Shown: positions 42,691-51,456 of the stretch, one piece after another | Layout: each line of letters starts with the position of its first letter | Position numbering within the stretch: position 1 is the stretch's first letter | Origin: Opitutia bacterium UBA7876 | GTDB taxonomy: Bacteria > Verrucomicrobiota > Verrucomicrobiia > Opitutales > Seribacteraceae | DNA length: 64,000 bases | Direction of reading: 5' to 3' | NCBI GenBank assembly: GCA_002500665.1 | Contig: DLRY01000046.1 | Location: 24,386 to 88,385, forward strand | Program-made: the position numbers and the translations under genes | Notes under the pieces: model-generated | Database searches by the model: none | The model's input: only the letters and a program-made list of their open reading frames with translations | Told to the model about the DNA's origin: nothing

Positions 42691-43595
42691 TCTTTGGAAT
42701 TGGGTTTGCCTCGCAGAAAGGCCTGGGGATTTCTTTCCAGAAGATCGGCCAATGTCTTGAGGGACTTAGCCATTGCGGCGATTTCCCTCATGGTATCCGA
42801 AAATCCGAACCTGAAATCGGAGTCAGGATCGAGAATCTCCTTGAGTCTGACGGAAACATCGGAGACTTTTGCCAACGTCTGCTTCGCCTCGTCCGAGGTC
42901 TCGGTAAGGCTTGGACCAAGAGCCAAGTAGGCCTTAGAGAATTCCTTCAGGAAAGACTGTATTTCGGTGTTGGTTGCCGAAAAGTCACTACCTAGCGTGG
43001 CAACGTTCAGCTCCTCCAGCTTTACCGTAGCAGTTTGCATGAGCTTGCTCATCTGCTTGCTCAACTGCTCTAGGTTAATGCTCTCGCTGAGTTCCGCGAA
43101 AATGGAATCCTTGGTCCGGATTTCCGTAAAGCCATGCAGGGTATTCGCATTCGATGGATCATCGCCAGGCTCGTTCTCGGTGGTAAGGTTAACATAGAGA
43201 ATTCCCGTGACGAAGCTCTCCTGGACTAATTGCCCCATCAACCGGGGAATGATTTCCTTCTTGAACCTGCCATCCGCTTGGAAAATCTCGTTTTTTTGCT
43301 CAACCATGTGGCGCATGACCAACTTCCTGTTGATCTCCACAAGGACGGGCACGGGGCCCTTTTCCAAGGCGTCCCCGATAAAAAACCGCTCCACTCGTCC
43401 AATCCGGACTCCATTCAAGGTAACCTTGCCTCCTTCATGCAAACCGTAGACGTTTTCATGAAAAACCAAGACAAAACGCTCGTTTTCGTCCCTCAAGGAG
43501 GAGAATCCGCCGGTGAAAACACCAAAGCCGATTAGAAGAATTATGGCTCCGAGGGAAAAAATTCCCACGAGAGCCTGGTTGCTTCTGTTTTTCAC
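42687..43595 (-). CDS. mlaD: MCE-domain substrate-binding protein (MlaD)
   Basis: 302 residues. One N-terminal transmembrane segment (VGIFSLGAIILLIGFGVF) precedes an MCE domain (residues ~40-120: FHENVYGLHEGGKVTLNGVRIGRVERF). A helical C-terminal half with heptad-type Leu repeats (SINLEQLSKQMSKLMQ) likely forms the periplasmic tunnel or coiled coil. MlaD forms a hexamer on MlaFE and moves phospholipids between membranes. Overlaps the lipoprotein gene and lies 38 bp after mlaF on the same strand. Confidence 0.9.
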   Translation of the reverse strand: MKNRSNQALVGIFSLGAIILLIGFGVFTGGFSSLRDENERFVLVFHENVYGLHEGGKVTLNGVRIGRVERFFIGDALEKGPVPVLVEINRKLVMRHMVEQKNEIFQADGRFKKEIIPRLMGQLVQESFVTGILYVNLTTENEPGDDPSNANTLHGFTEIRTKDSIFAELSESINLEQLSKQMSKLMQTATVKLEELNVATLGSDFSATNTEIQSFLKEFSKAYLALGPSLTETSDEAKQTLAKVSDVSVRLKEILDPDSDFRFGFSDTMREIAAMAKSLKTLADLLERNPQAFLRGKPNSKE

Positions 43596-43633
43596 GAACC
43601 CTAGGAAACTCTAGTTTGCCTATTCTTTCAACC

Positions 43634-44419
43634 TCAGATTTGATCGGTAGAAGAGTCCCGGTTCATAAAGGATCTGACGTGTTCGTGGACGCTGTTCTCG
43701 GCCAACCAGGCAGGATCACCCCTTTCGAGAAGGGACTTGGTGTTGGAATCAAGGAATATGGAGTCGTCCGCTATCTCGTATATGCTTGATAAATCGTGGC
43801 TTACTACAACAAAGGTTATGCCTAGACTCTCCTTGAGTTCGTTGATGAGGTCATCCAGTTTTCTGGACGTAAGCGGATCGAGTCCAGCCGAGGGTTCGTC
43901 GAAAAACAAGATATCCGGATCAAGTGCCATAGCCCGGGCCAAGCCGGCTCGCTTCTTCATTCCCCCACTCAATTGAGACGGATAAAATTGCTCAAAACCG
44001 GCCAACCCAACCAAGCTTAGCTTGTATTCGGCTACCTGACCTACCTCTGATTCAGGTAAATCCGTGTGGGTTTCGAGGGGAAGCATGACGTTCTCGAGAA
44101 GCGTCATGGAACTCCACAGAGCCCCTCCCTGAAAAAGAACACCGAACCGTCTAAGGATTTCCGCTCTTTTCTCGAATTCCGAGGACCAAAGATCATCGGA
44201 TCGGATAAGGACGTTCCCCTTGCGGGGAGGAAGAAGGCCTATCAATGCCTTCAGCAAGGTGCTCTTACCACAACCACTTCCTCCCATAACGACTAGGCAA
44301 GTACCATCGGCAACCTCGAAAGTCACGTCCTTGAGCACCTGGTAGTCCGCATAAGCCAGATCTAGGTTCTCGACCCGCAAGACGGGAAAGTCGTACGTTT
44401 TCACTTCCTCCTCCTTCAT
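43634..44419 (-). CDS. mlaF: MlaF-type ABC transporter ATPase
   Basis: 261 residues. Walker A GGSGCGKSTLLKALIGLLPP, Q-loop region VLFQGGALWSSMTL, signature LSGGMKKRAGLARAMALDPD and Walker B ILFFDEPSAGLDPL are all present, followed by the switch His in VVVSHDL. Powers lipid transport across the inner membrane with MlaE. It overlaps mlaE by 4 bp (ATGA), so the operon order mlaE-mlaF-mlaD-lipoprotein is firm. Confidence 0.95.
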   Translation of the reverse strand: MKEEEVKTYDFPVLRVENLDLAYADYQVLKDVTFEVADGTCLVVMGGSGCGKSTLLKALIGLLPPRKGNVLIRSDDLWSSEFEKRAEILRRFGVLFQGGALWSSMTLLENVMLPLETHTDLPESEVGQVAEYKLSLVGLAGFEQFYPSQLSGGMKKRAGLARAMALDPDILFFDEPSAGLDPLTSRKLDDLINELKESLGITFVVVSHDLSSIYEIADDSIFLDSNTKSLLERGDPAWLAENSVHEHVRSFMNRDSSTDQI

Positions 44420-45612
44420 CTCAGGTCCAGAAAACTGAAGGTTATCTCAAAAAGGGCATCAACAACCACGATTAAGGTGACGCTGGTGACGACTGAAGAA
44501 GTGACGGCACGCCCCAAGGAGGCCGAATCCTTTCCGCTCCCTAGGCCCTTGTAGCATCCCACCAAGCCGATGATCAGGCCGAAAGCCAGGCTTTTGATCA
44601 ACCCCGAGTATACCTCCCACATCCCTCTTAACGCGGATTGGGTCTGATCATAATAGTGTAGGACGGAAAAATCCATCACTTGCGTCCCTACCGTCAATCC
44701 GCCAAGGATTCCAACTACGTCCGCATAAAGAGTAAGCAGAGGAGTCATCAAAAGAAGCCCAAGCGTTCTGGGAAGAACGAGGAATTGCATCGGGGAAATA
44801 CCAAAGGTCCTAAGTGAGTCGATCTCCTCGTTCAACTTCATGCTACCGAGCTCGGCGGCGAACGCAGCGCCAGTCCTACCTGCCATCACTATGGCAACCA
44901 TAAGGGCCCCCATTTCACGGACCATGGCAAGGGAAACCAAATCCGCTATGTAAATCTTGGCATTAAATTTTTCCAGTTGCACGCTCCCAACGAATGCCAT
45001 GGTAAGACCGGTCAGGAAACTGATCAAGGTCACGATCGGAAGGGCCGAGGCTCCGCAGGTCCGACAAGCCATAATCAGGTCTCTCAGACGCATGCCCGAT
45101 CTACCGATGAAAAGCAAAAGGAAAGCCGAAAGCCATTCGGCCCAGAAACAAGCAAGCCCAAGGATCGTCTCGCGGAAACGTCCCAGACCCGTCTCGAAGA
45201 ACTCGATCCCCGCATCAAGACTGAAGTCACTTCCGATTTTCTTGGGCCGCTTACTACCACACATCCCCAGGAGCTTAAGAATTCCTGCCGGGAGTCCGGC
45301 TGGATCAAAACCTTTTCCGGAATCCGCCAGCTCCCGCCTGCAAAGGTCGAGGAAAACGATCAAGGAGGAGTCCCAGGATTCTATTTCCGAAGCGGAAAAA
45401 CGGAAGGCCCTTAGGTCAAGGTTCGAGGAAAGGATTCCACTCCATTCCAAGGACGCCGAACGCACTGCGCCTCCACCAACGGTCCACTCGCCCTTGATCA
45501 CACAATGGCCCTCATCCCCATCTCGACGGAAGGTCATCCAGACGCCATCTGATTCTCCTTGCTTCTTTAGCGGGGTTTCTTTGTCTGACATTTCTCGAAT
45601 TTGATGATTCAT
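44416..45612 (-). CDS. mlaE: MlaE-type permease with N-terminal STAS-like domain
   Basis: 398 residues from the ATG at 45612; starts at 45678 (which would overlap the divergent HAD gene) and 45591 also exist. The N-terminal ~120 residues look like a STAS-type domain (CVIKGEWTVGGG..., SLIVFLDLCRRELADSG), similar to MlaB fused to the permease. The rest is the MlaE/permease domain: SFLTGLTMAFVGSVQLEKF, MREMGALMVAIVMAGRTGAAFAAELGSM and the end LIVVVDALFEITFSF. In E. coli MlaB and MlaE are separate; fusion of both occurs in several phyla. Part of the MCE lipid transport operon. Confidence 0.9.
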   Translation of the reverse strand: MNHQIREMSDKETPLKKQGESDGVWMTFRRDGDEGHCVIKGEWTVGGGAVRSASLEWSGILSSNLDLRAFRFSASEIESWDSSLIVFLDLCRRELADSGKGFDPAGLPAGILKLLGMCGSKRPKKIGSDFSLDAGIEFFETGLGRFRETILGLACFWAEWLSAFLLLFIGRSGMRLRDLIMACRTCGASALPIVTLISFLTGLTMAFVGSVQLEKFNAKIYIADLVSLAMVREMGALMVAIVMAGRTGAAFAAELGSMKLNEEIDSLRTFGISPMQFLVLPRTLGLLLMTPLLTLYADVVGILGGLTVGTQVMDFSVLHYYDQTQSALRGMWEVYSGLIKSLAFGLIIGLVGCYKGLGSGKDSASLGRAVTSSVVTSVTLIVVVDALFEITFSFLDLR

Positions 45613-45638
45613 TACAACCCATTGATCCCCTGAGTACA

Positions 45639-46304
45639 ATGCCAATACGAGCAATCTTGTTTGACCTCGATGGAACACTCATCGATCAATTTGCAGCCAT
45701 TCACCGAGCCTTTGTACGAGTTCTCACCCAGATGGGGTTCCCGGCACCAAGCTTCGCGAAAGTCAAAAGATCCGTCGGAGGCGCATCCGAGTCTACCATG
45801 ACCAAATTGATCGGTCCCGAGAGAGCCAAGGAAGCCGTCGCTATCCTCAGGCCTATCTTCGAAGAGGAGATGTTCAACGGACTGGTGGCCCTTCCCGGTT
45901 CCATGGAGATCCTAGAATTCTGTAAAAACAAAGGCCTAAAGGCGGCGGTACTGACCAATAAGTACGGCCCGCATGCCCGAGCCGCCTGCGATCATCTTAA
46001 TTTCTCCAAACACCTTGCCTTCACCCTTGGAGCCGAGGATACGAAATGGAAAAAACCGGATGCCAGAATCACCCAACACGCCTTGAGTGAACTCGGGACC
46101 CGACCAGAGGAAACCCTTTACGTCGGGGATTCCACCTACGATCATCAAACCGCCGTCAACGCGGGGATGAAGTGCCTTCTCGTCGCAACGGGTACCCACT
46201 CAGCCTCCGACTTAAGGGAATTGGCCTGCCTTTCAGTAGACCTTTCCTTAAGTGATATGACTGAAAATACCCTCCCTCGCTTGCTTGGCACTGGCGAAAA
46301 CTGA
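45639..46304 (+). CDS. HAD-superfamily phosphatase (phosphoglycolate phosphatase-like)
   Basis: 221 residues. Motif I LFDLDGTLIDQF (nucleophile Asp), motif II VLTNKYG, motif III Lys region KWKKPDARI, and motif IV GDSTYDHQTAVNAGM are in order. The cap with the motif-I-to-II spacing fits subfamily IA, as in Gph. It would dephosphorylate a small phospho-metabolite such as 2-phosphoglycolate. Divergent from mlaE, whose start is 26 bp away. Confidence 0.88.
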   Translation: MPIRAILFDLDGTLIDQFAAIHRAFVRVLTQMGFPAPSFAKVKRSVGGASESTMTKLIGPERAKEAVAILRPIFEEEMFNGLVALPGSMEILEFCKNKGLKAAVLTNKYGPHARAACDHLNFSKHLAFTLGAEDTKWKKPDARITQHALSELGTRPEETLYVGDSTYDHQTAVNAGMKCLLVATGTHSASDLRELACLSVDLSLSDMTENTLPRLLGTGEN

Positions 46305-46316
46305 TCGTACGCTCAT

Positions 46317-46354
46317 AAGGTAACCACTCGAGGTTATTGTCTTCACCTTTTTTT
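46317..46354 (+). terminator. Possible rho-independent terminator after the HAD gene
   Basis: Stem AAGG-TAACC/GGTTA-CCTT with a 6-nt loop and a 9-nt internal asymmetry, followed by seven T (46348-46354). Moderate quality. Confidence 0.5.
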
Positions 46355-46413
46355 ACATTTTCTTTGCAGTTTGACTCAATAGGCCCCCTCGAGCATGATT
46401 ATCCGACCCCATT

Positions 46414-47052
46414 ATGAAGATAATACCCCAAGATCGGCCCCACTCCCTCTTCCACGTTTCCTGCATCGAATCCATAGATTTCGGCGACGTGATCGAGAGT
46501 TGCAAGACTGATTCGCATCAAACCGGAGCATCCGTCACATTCATTGGCTCGGAAAAGGCGTTCGCGAAATTTTCACAAAACCTTCTCGGTATCCCCCTTA
46601 AAATTCGCTTCTGCCCGACTCTGGATCTATTGCTGAGGTCAGGCCTTTACCAGGAGAGCAACCTTTTCATCGTGCCTCAAGCGATACCGGTTGCCCGAGC
46701 GGAAGATATCGATGACGTTCTATCCAGAAGATGTCTTTCCAAGATCAAGGTTATAAGCTGGGACGAAGAATCCACCGACGATTTGATCGAATCCGTCGAG
46801 CAGGCAATGCTTGAACTCGAGCTCACGAGTGCAAAAGAGCGAGTAACCGAGCGCATTCTGGATCGTTCCCGAGAATGGACCCAAGAAAATGATGACCTCG
46901 GTTCAAGGGACGGAGATCCCATCAATTCTTCAAGTGCCGGCTTGCTCGATGAAAGCCAATTTAAGGATTTTATTCGGCTCAAGCTCGAGCAACATTTGGA
47001 TTCAACCCCCGAAGAAATACTCTCCAAAGCAATCGAGGCGATACGAAAATAA
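46414..47052 (+). CDS. Unknown protein, possible degenerate receiver-like fold
   Basis: 212 residues, no recognised family. The N-terminal ~125 residues alternate hydrophobic strands and helices (GASVTFIGS, NLFIVPQAIPVA, KIKVISWD) like a receiver domain without the phospho-acceptor. The C-terminal part is charged helix, ending EEILSKAIEAIRK. It sits 90 bp before a sensor kinase on the same strand and may belong to the same regulatory unit. Its start at 46414 follows a T-rich region with a weak TTGACT at 46371. Function not assigned. Confidence 0.5.
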   Translation: MKIIPQDRPHSLFHVSCIESIDFGDVIESCKTDSHQTGASVTFIGSEKAFAKFSQNLLGIPLKIRFCPTLDLLLRSGLYQESNLFIVPQAIPVARAEDIDDVLSRRCLSKIKVISWDEESTDDLIESVEQAMLELELTSAKERVTERILDRSREWTQENDDLGSRDGDPINSSSAGLLDESQFKDFIRLKLEQHLDSTPEEILSKAIEAIRK

Positions 47053-47142
47053 GCTTCCACTGATTAGGAACAGGCAACTTTTGTCAATAATGAGCTAATA
47101 TCTTGCCATTCCACTCAAAACCCTCAATCATCAGGAAACTGC

Positions 47143-48696
47143 ATGACTACCGAGGATACTTCATGGTCGTTTCGAGCCAAATTCTTGCTCTCGACCGTCA
47201 TCGCAACTCTCGTTGTACCTACTGTGGGCGGTGTGATTTTTTTCCAGACCGAACTACAGTCCACCAGAGACATCATACTGAGAGACTCGACGATCAGGAC
47301 GGAAAACATAGCTCAAAGCCTTTTTCCCGCACTTGCATTTGACGACATTGAGACGGCACGCGAGCAAGTCAAGGCCTTGACGGATAATCCGGACTTTACT
47401 TCGGCCAGCCTCTGGAAAAACTCCTCTCAAGGGGAATCCGAATTATTCTGGTCCTCAGAAGGCTCTCCCCCCGGCTTACGGGAGAACCCGCCGGAAATCG
47501 GGAACAAATGGTCGGAATCAAGCCTCTGGATCGTTCGACCGGTAAAATCCGCAAGCCAAACGCTGGGCAAGATAGAGGTGGAAAGGTCACTTGCACCACT
47601 GCAGTTTAAAAAGGACCAATACCAAAAGCTGGGGCTCACCTCCTGGATTATCATGATCGCCTTGATTCTGCTGGTGACTGTTTGGTATCAAAATACCCTC
47701 ACCCGCCCTCTTGAGGAATTAACCAGGGTAGCTGAAAAGATATCGAGTGAAAAAAACTACAGCCTCCGGGCCAAAAAAACGAGCAAGGACGAATTCGGGA
47801 AACTCACCAATCTATTCAACGAAATGCTGGATTCCATAAACGAGAGCAACCAACAACTCCTCTCCGCACACCAGGAAATGGAAGAGCGAGTGGAAATGAG
47901 AACCAGGGAACTTAGTCTGGCCAATGATAAACTGATTTCCGAAATAAAGGAGAAGGAAAAGGCGACAAAGCAGCTTATGGAAGCGAGGGATCGATTAAGT
48001 AAACAGGAAAAGCTAGCCAGCGTAGGGCAGGTTTCCTCGAACATCGCCCACGAGCTTAGAAACCCCATGACGGCAATCCGAAATTCGACCTACTTCCTGA
48101 GGCTTAAGAATAAAGGCGACGCCAAGGCTTCTCACCATCTCGAGTTGATTGACCGAGAACTGTCCCGTTCGGACGACGTCATTCAGCGGTTACTCGAACT
48201 TACCAAAGGCGAAAGCCTTAAGCGGGAACCCGTTGACCTAAGGGAATTGGCTGCCGAAGCAATGGCCTATTCAAACGTCGCCGGAGACTACAGCCTTTCG
48301 GTAAGATTTATCCCCAAGTTCTTCACCATCAACATAGACCGTATCCTTTTCCGTCAGGTACTCTGTAATCTCTTTCTTAATGCCATCCAAGCCATGCCCG
48401 AGGGGGGAACCATTAAACTACTGGTCGAGAGGCACGAAGATGGAATCATCTCAATGAAGATCTCAGACAGTGGAATCGGCATTCAGAGAAAAAATCTCCA
48501 AAAAATATTCGAACCTCTCTTTACCATAAGAGAGGAGGGAGTAGGGTTGGGCTTGTCTCTTTGCAGAGACCTAATAATCAGGCACGGAGGGTCAATCAAG
48601 GCGGAAAGTGAAACAGAAGTTGGAACTACAATCCTAATCACCTTACCCGAAGTTGCCCTTTCATTCGAAATCATGGAAAATACCAAAACGATATGA
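47143..48696 (+). CDS. Sensor histidine kinase
   Basis: 517 residues. A short N-terminal hydrophobic segment (FLLSTVIATLVVPTVGGVIF) and a second near 167-185 (TSWIIMIALILLVTVWY) bound a periplasmic sensor of about 130 residues. A HAMP domain follows (RPLEELTRVAEKISSEKNY), then a coiled coil. HisKA carries IAHELRNPMTAIRNS with His303, and HATPase_c has NLFLNAIQAMPEGG, DSGIGI and GVGLGLSLC. This is a full two-component kinase acting on the response regulator that overlaps it by 4 bp. Signal unknown. Confidence 0.93.
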   Translation: MTTEDTSWSFRAKFLLSTVIATLVVPTVGGVIFFQTELQSTRDIILRDSTIRTENIAQSLFPALAFDDIETAREQVKALTDNPDFTSASLWKNSSQGESELFWSSEGSPPGLRENPPEIGNKWSESSLWIVRPVKSASQTLGKIEVERSLAPLQFKKDQYQKLGLTSWIIMIALILLVTVWYQNTLTRPLEELTRVAEKISSEKNYSLRAKKTSKDEFGKLTNLFNEMLDSINESNQQLLSAHQEMEERVEMRTRELSLANDKLISEIKEKEKATKQLMEARDRLSKQEKLASVGQVSSNIAHELRNPMTAIRNSTYFLRLKNKGDAKASHHLELIDRELSRSDDVIQRLLELTKGESLKREPVDLRELAAEAMAYSNVAGDYSLSVRFIPKFFTINIDRILFRQVLCNLFLNAIQAMPEGGTIKLLVERHEDGIISMKISDSGIGIQRKNLQKIFEPLFTIREEGVGLGLSLCRDLIIRHGGSIKAESETEVGTTILITLPEVALSFEIMENTKTI

Positions 48697-49391
48697 GTAA
48701 CCAATCAAGAGAGATTAGCGTGCTGGTTGTGGACGACCACCCTGCCATCAGGTCAACGATGGTGGATATATTGAACGAGGAGGGCTTTGTCGCCGAGCAA
48801 GCAATCAATGGCCATGAAGCCTTGCAGAAGTGCGAAGACAAGGACTATGACTTCGTTCTCATGGACATGCAAATGCCCGACCTCAATGGCGTCCAGGTAC
48901 TTTCGAGAATCAGGGAGAATAAGCCGACCAGCTCCAAGTTCATTTTTTTCAGTGCCTATTCAGTACCGGAACTGGAGGAACAAGCTATCAAACTAGGCAT
49001 ATACGCCTTCCTCCGAAAGCCGATCAAGGTCGAGAAAATCCTTGATTTGATCCGAAGCAAGAGAAGCCTTCCCGTCTTGATCCACATGAAGGACGACCAC
49101 ATGAGGACATGCCTTGCGAACCTCTTGAGAAACCAAGGCTACCAAGCGATCGAAACGACCAAATTGGACGACGCGCTCATCCAACTTAGGCAAATCAACT
49201 ACGCCTGCATGATTTATGACTCGGACTCGCCCGGCGTTGAGCAGGATGCTCTGACCTCCACCATCAAGTCCCTCGAAACAGACACCGATTGCATCGCGAC
49301 CAACGAGGATGAGCTCGCCAGTGAAGTCATCGAAAGGGTTTCCCGAATGATTGACCAACAAAACACGAAAAAACTCTTCTACGACATCTAG
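48693..49391 (+). CDS. Response regulator with a receiver and a degenerate second receiver-like domain
   Basis: 232 residues. Residues 8-125 form a receiver: Asp14/Asp15 in VLVVDDHPAI, phospho-acceptor Asp58 in DFVLMDMQMPDLNG, and Lys in FLRKPIKV. Residues ~128-230 look like a second receiver without the acidic pair, with one candidate Asp in ACMIYDSDSPG. There is no DNA-binding domain, so it likely acts by protein contact or as a phosphorelay. It is translationally coupled to the kinase. Downstream gene converges. Confidence 0.85.
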   Translation: MSNQSREISVLVVDDHPAIRSTMVDILNEEGFVAEQAINGHEALQKCEDKDYDFVLMDMQMPDLNGVQVLSRIRENKPTSSKFIFFSAYSVPELEEQAIKLGIYAFLRKPIKVEKILDLIRSKRSLPVLIHMKDDHMRTCLANLLRNQGYQAIETTKLDDALIQLRQINYACMIYDSDSPGVEQDALTSTIKSLETDTDCIATNEDELASEVIERVSRMIDQQNTKKLFYDI

Positions 49392-49954
49392 ATCGTAGAG
49401 GCATTGTCGGCATCAATCGAAATGTAGAGATGACTGCCCAGAGGAACGACGTCAAAGAGTTCCGAAACCTCATCGTTGGACATTTGCAGACAACCCGAAC
49501 TAGACGGTTTGCCCAGCCGATCCTCATGGTTGGTTCCGTGGATATAGACGTATCGATCGAAGGTATCCACCGACCCTCCTAAATTAAGCCCTTCCTGAAG
49601 GCCCATCAATCTAAGTATCCTAGTGGTGATCAGGTTCTTAGCCTGTTTTTCTTCCGAACATTCCCAATACCTCAGGCCGAGGGATGCCCTCCCCTCGAAA
49701 ACCGTCCCCAAGGGTTCTCCCGAACCAATTTTCTGACAAACTTCATGCAACCCCCATGGCGTCCCCAAGGAACCCTCTCTGCAGGATGGCGGACGCTTAG
49801 AACTTGACATACGGTAGGCTTTAACGCTTGTCCCATTATGGAAATGACTAATCGCCTGGCGCTTAACGGAAGCAACCAAGACATGATCGGTCGTTTCCAG
49901 ACCCATGGAAATTATAACTCCCTGATACTCGGAATAATAAAACTCAAAATCCAT
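49388..49954 (-). CDS. L,D-transpeptidase (YkuD)-like protein without signal peptide
   Basis: 188 residues from the ATG at 49954. The YkuD catalytic region is YIHGTNHEDRLGKPSSSGCL with the active Cys155 in SSSGC and an upstream His. These enzymes cross-link or modify peptidoglycan with meso-DAP 3-3 links. Unusually, no signal peptide or transmembrane segment is visible, although an upstream in-frame extension exists to 49987. The start codon shares one base with the TTG start of asd on the other strand, so both cannot be freely tuned. 4-bp overlap of its 3' end with the response regulator. Confidence 0.78.
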   Translation of the reverse strand: MDFEFYYSEYQGVIISMGLETTDHVLVASVKRQAISHFHNGTSVKAYRMSSSKRPPSCREGSLGTPWGLHEVCQKIGSGEPLGTVFEGRASLGLRYWECSEEKQAKNLITTRILRLMGLQEGLNLGGSVDTFDRYVYIHGTNHEDRLGKPSSSGCLQMSNDEVSELFDVVPLGSHLYISIDADNASTI

Positions 49955-50982
49955 TGAAAAAATATCGTGTTGGAATCGTAGGCGCAACGGGAGCCGTTGG
50001 CCAAGAAATAATTCGTCTTTTAGAGGAAAGGGAATTCCCCGTCGCGGAGGCGAGGCTTCTGGCCTCGGCTAAATCTGCGGGGCGGGAAATCCAAGCATGC
50101 GGAAGTCTGGAAACCGTCAAGGAGACCACACCCGATTCATTCAGAGGGCTGGATTTCGCGATTTTTAGCGCAGGCTCTCAGAATTCCGAACAATTCGCCG
50201 AGATCGCCAGAAGGCAAGGTTGTGTCGTAATCGATAACAGTTCCGCCTTCCGGATGGACGCGGACGTACCTTTGGTAGTACCTGAGATCAACGGTGAAGT
50301 ACTCGAATCCCACCGTGGCTTGATAGCGAATCCGAATTGCTCCACCGCAGTCGCCCTGATGGGCCTCTACCCCCTCCACAAGCGCTTCGGGCTTAGAAAA
50401 TTCATCGCGTCTACCTATCAGGCGGTCTCGGGAGCAGGAGCCGCTGGGGTGACCGAGTTGGATGAGCAGGTGAGGATGGGAGAAGAAGAAAAAGCCGCTC
50501 CAAATGAGAATTCTGTCTTCCCACACCCAATTGCGTTCAACCTCATTCCCCACATCGACGACTTCCGCGAAGACGGTTTCACGAAGGAAGAACTTAAAAT
50601 GAGGAACGAAAGTCGAAAAATCCTCGACCTTCCCTCACTGAAGGTTTCATGCACCTGCGTTCGAGTCCCCGTATACCGGGCGCACTCGATTTCGATTCAC
50701 GCGGAATTCGAGTCCCCGGTAAACGTACCTGATGCCAGGGTCGCCCTCGAAAGCTTCCCTGGAACCGAACTTTGGGATCTCCCCAACGCTCTCCGCTACC
50801 CAATGCCCATCAACTACACTGAAAAGGAGGTTTGCGGCGTAGGCAGGGTCAGGGTCGACCATGTCTTTGAAAACGGCTTGGCCATTTGGGTCGTGGGAGA
50901 TCAACTGTGGAAAGGAGCCGCCCTGAACGCCATCCAGATCGCGGAATTCCTCGCTGAAAAGAAGTGCATGAGGTTCATGTGA
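49954..50982 (+). CDS. asd: Aspartate-semialdehyde dehydrogenase
   Basis: 342 residues, TTG start. The NADP-binding loop is VGIVGATGAVGQEIIRLLEE. Catalytic Cys129 lies in IANPNCSTAVALMGLYPL. The substrate-binding segments STYQAVSGAGAAGVTELDEQ and RVPVYRAHSISIHAEF, and the C-terminal VGRVRVDHVFENGLAIWVVGDQ, match the family. It makes aspartate semialdehyde for lysine, methionine, threonine and DAP. Full length, so biosynthesis should be intact; DAP links it loosely to the divergent transpeptidase. Confidence 0.96.
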   Translation: MKKYRVGIVGATGAVGQEIIRLLEEREFPVAEARLLASAKSAGREIQACGSLETVKETTPDSFRGLDFAIFSAGSQNSEQFAEIARRQGCVVIDNSSAFRMDADVPLVVPEINGEVLESHRGLIANPNCSTAVALMGLYPLHKRFGLRKFIASTYQAVSGAGAAGVTELDEQVRMGEEEKAAPNENSVFPHPIAFNLIPHIDDFREDGFTKEELKMRNESRKILDLPSLKVSCTCVRVPVYRAHSISIHAEFESPVNVPDARVALESFPGTELWDLPNALRYPMPINYTEKEVCGVGRVRVDHVFENGLAIWVVGDQLWKGAALNAIQIAEFLAEKKCMRFM

Positions 50983-51015
50983 TCTTTTTGGCAAAGAAAT
51001 TGCTTCCATTGTTTC

Positions 51016-51444
51016 ATGGATCCAGTCATTGCAGGAAGTCTCGTCTCAGCGGGAAAAAATCTAATTCAAGGCATCTCCACCTGCCTGACGCCTGATAGCG
51101 AAGGCGTAAAGGTTCCCCGTGGGGATTTTTCGAGCGAACTGGAAAAGGCTCATGCCGTGCAATCGGCTGATTCCGTTCACGACTTGGATTCCTTGCGCGA
51201 ACTCCTTATCAAGGACCCTCAAGTAGCCGCATTCCTGGAAAAAAATCCTGATTGCCAAATTTACATGGAGAAAAGAGCAGACGGATCGGTCCAATTCCTT
51301 TCCTCATCCGGAGAAACGCTTTTATTGGACAAGGAGTCCCAGACCAACCAGTTCGCCAATAATTATATCGATCTTTGCCTTGAGGAGAACAAAAACCTGA
51401 CCTCTCTGCGTCCCGACTCGGTTACCTTCGAGCACCAAGCTTAA
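51016..51444 (+). CDS. Hypothetical protein
   Basis: 142 residues. It starts with MDPVIAGSLVSAGKNLIQGIS and has a helical middle (SLRELLIKDPQVAAFLEKNPDCQIYM) and a strand-rich part after that. No signal peptide, membrane segment or known motif. It lies 33 bp after asd and 12 bp before the HDOD gene on the same strand, so it may be in that transcript. Nothing in the sequence suggests a function. Confidence 0.6.
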   Translation: MDPVIAGSLVSAGKNLIQGISTCLTPDSEGVKVPRGDFSSELEKAHAVQSADSVHDLDSLRELLIKDPQVAAFLEKNPDCQIYMEKRADGSVQFLSSSGETLLLDKESQTNQFANNYIDLCLEENKNLTSLRPDSVTFEHQA

Positions 51445-51456
51445 TTGGCTCCAGCC

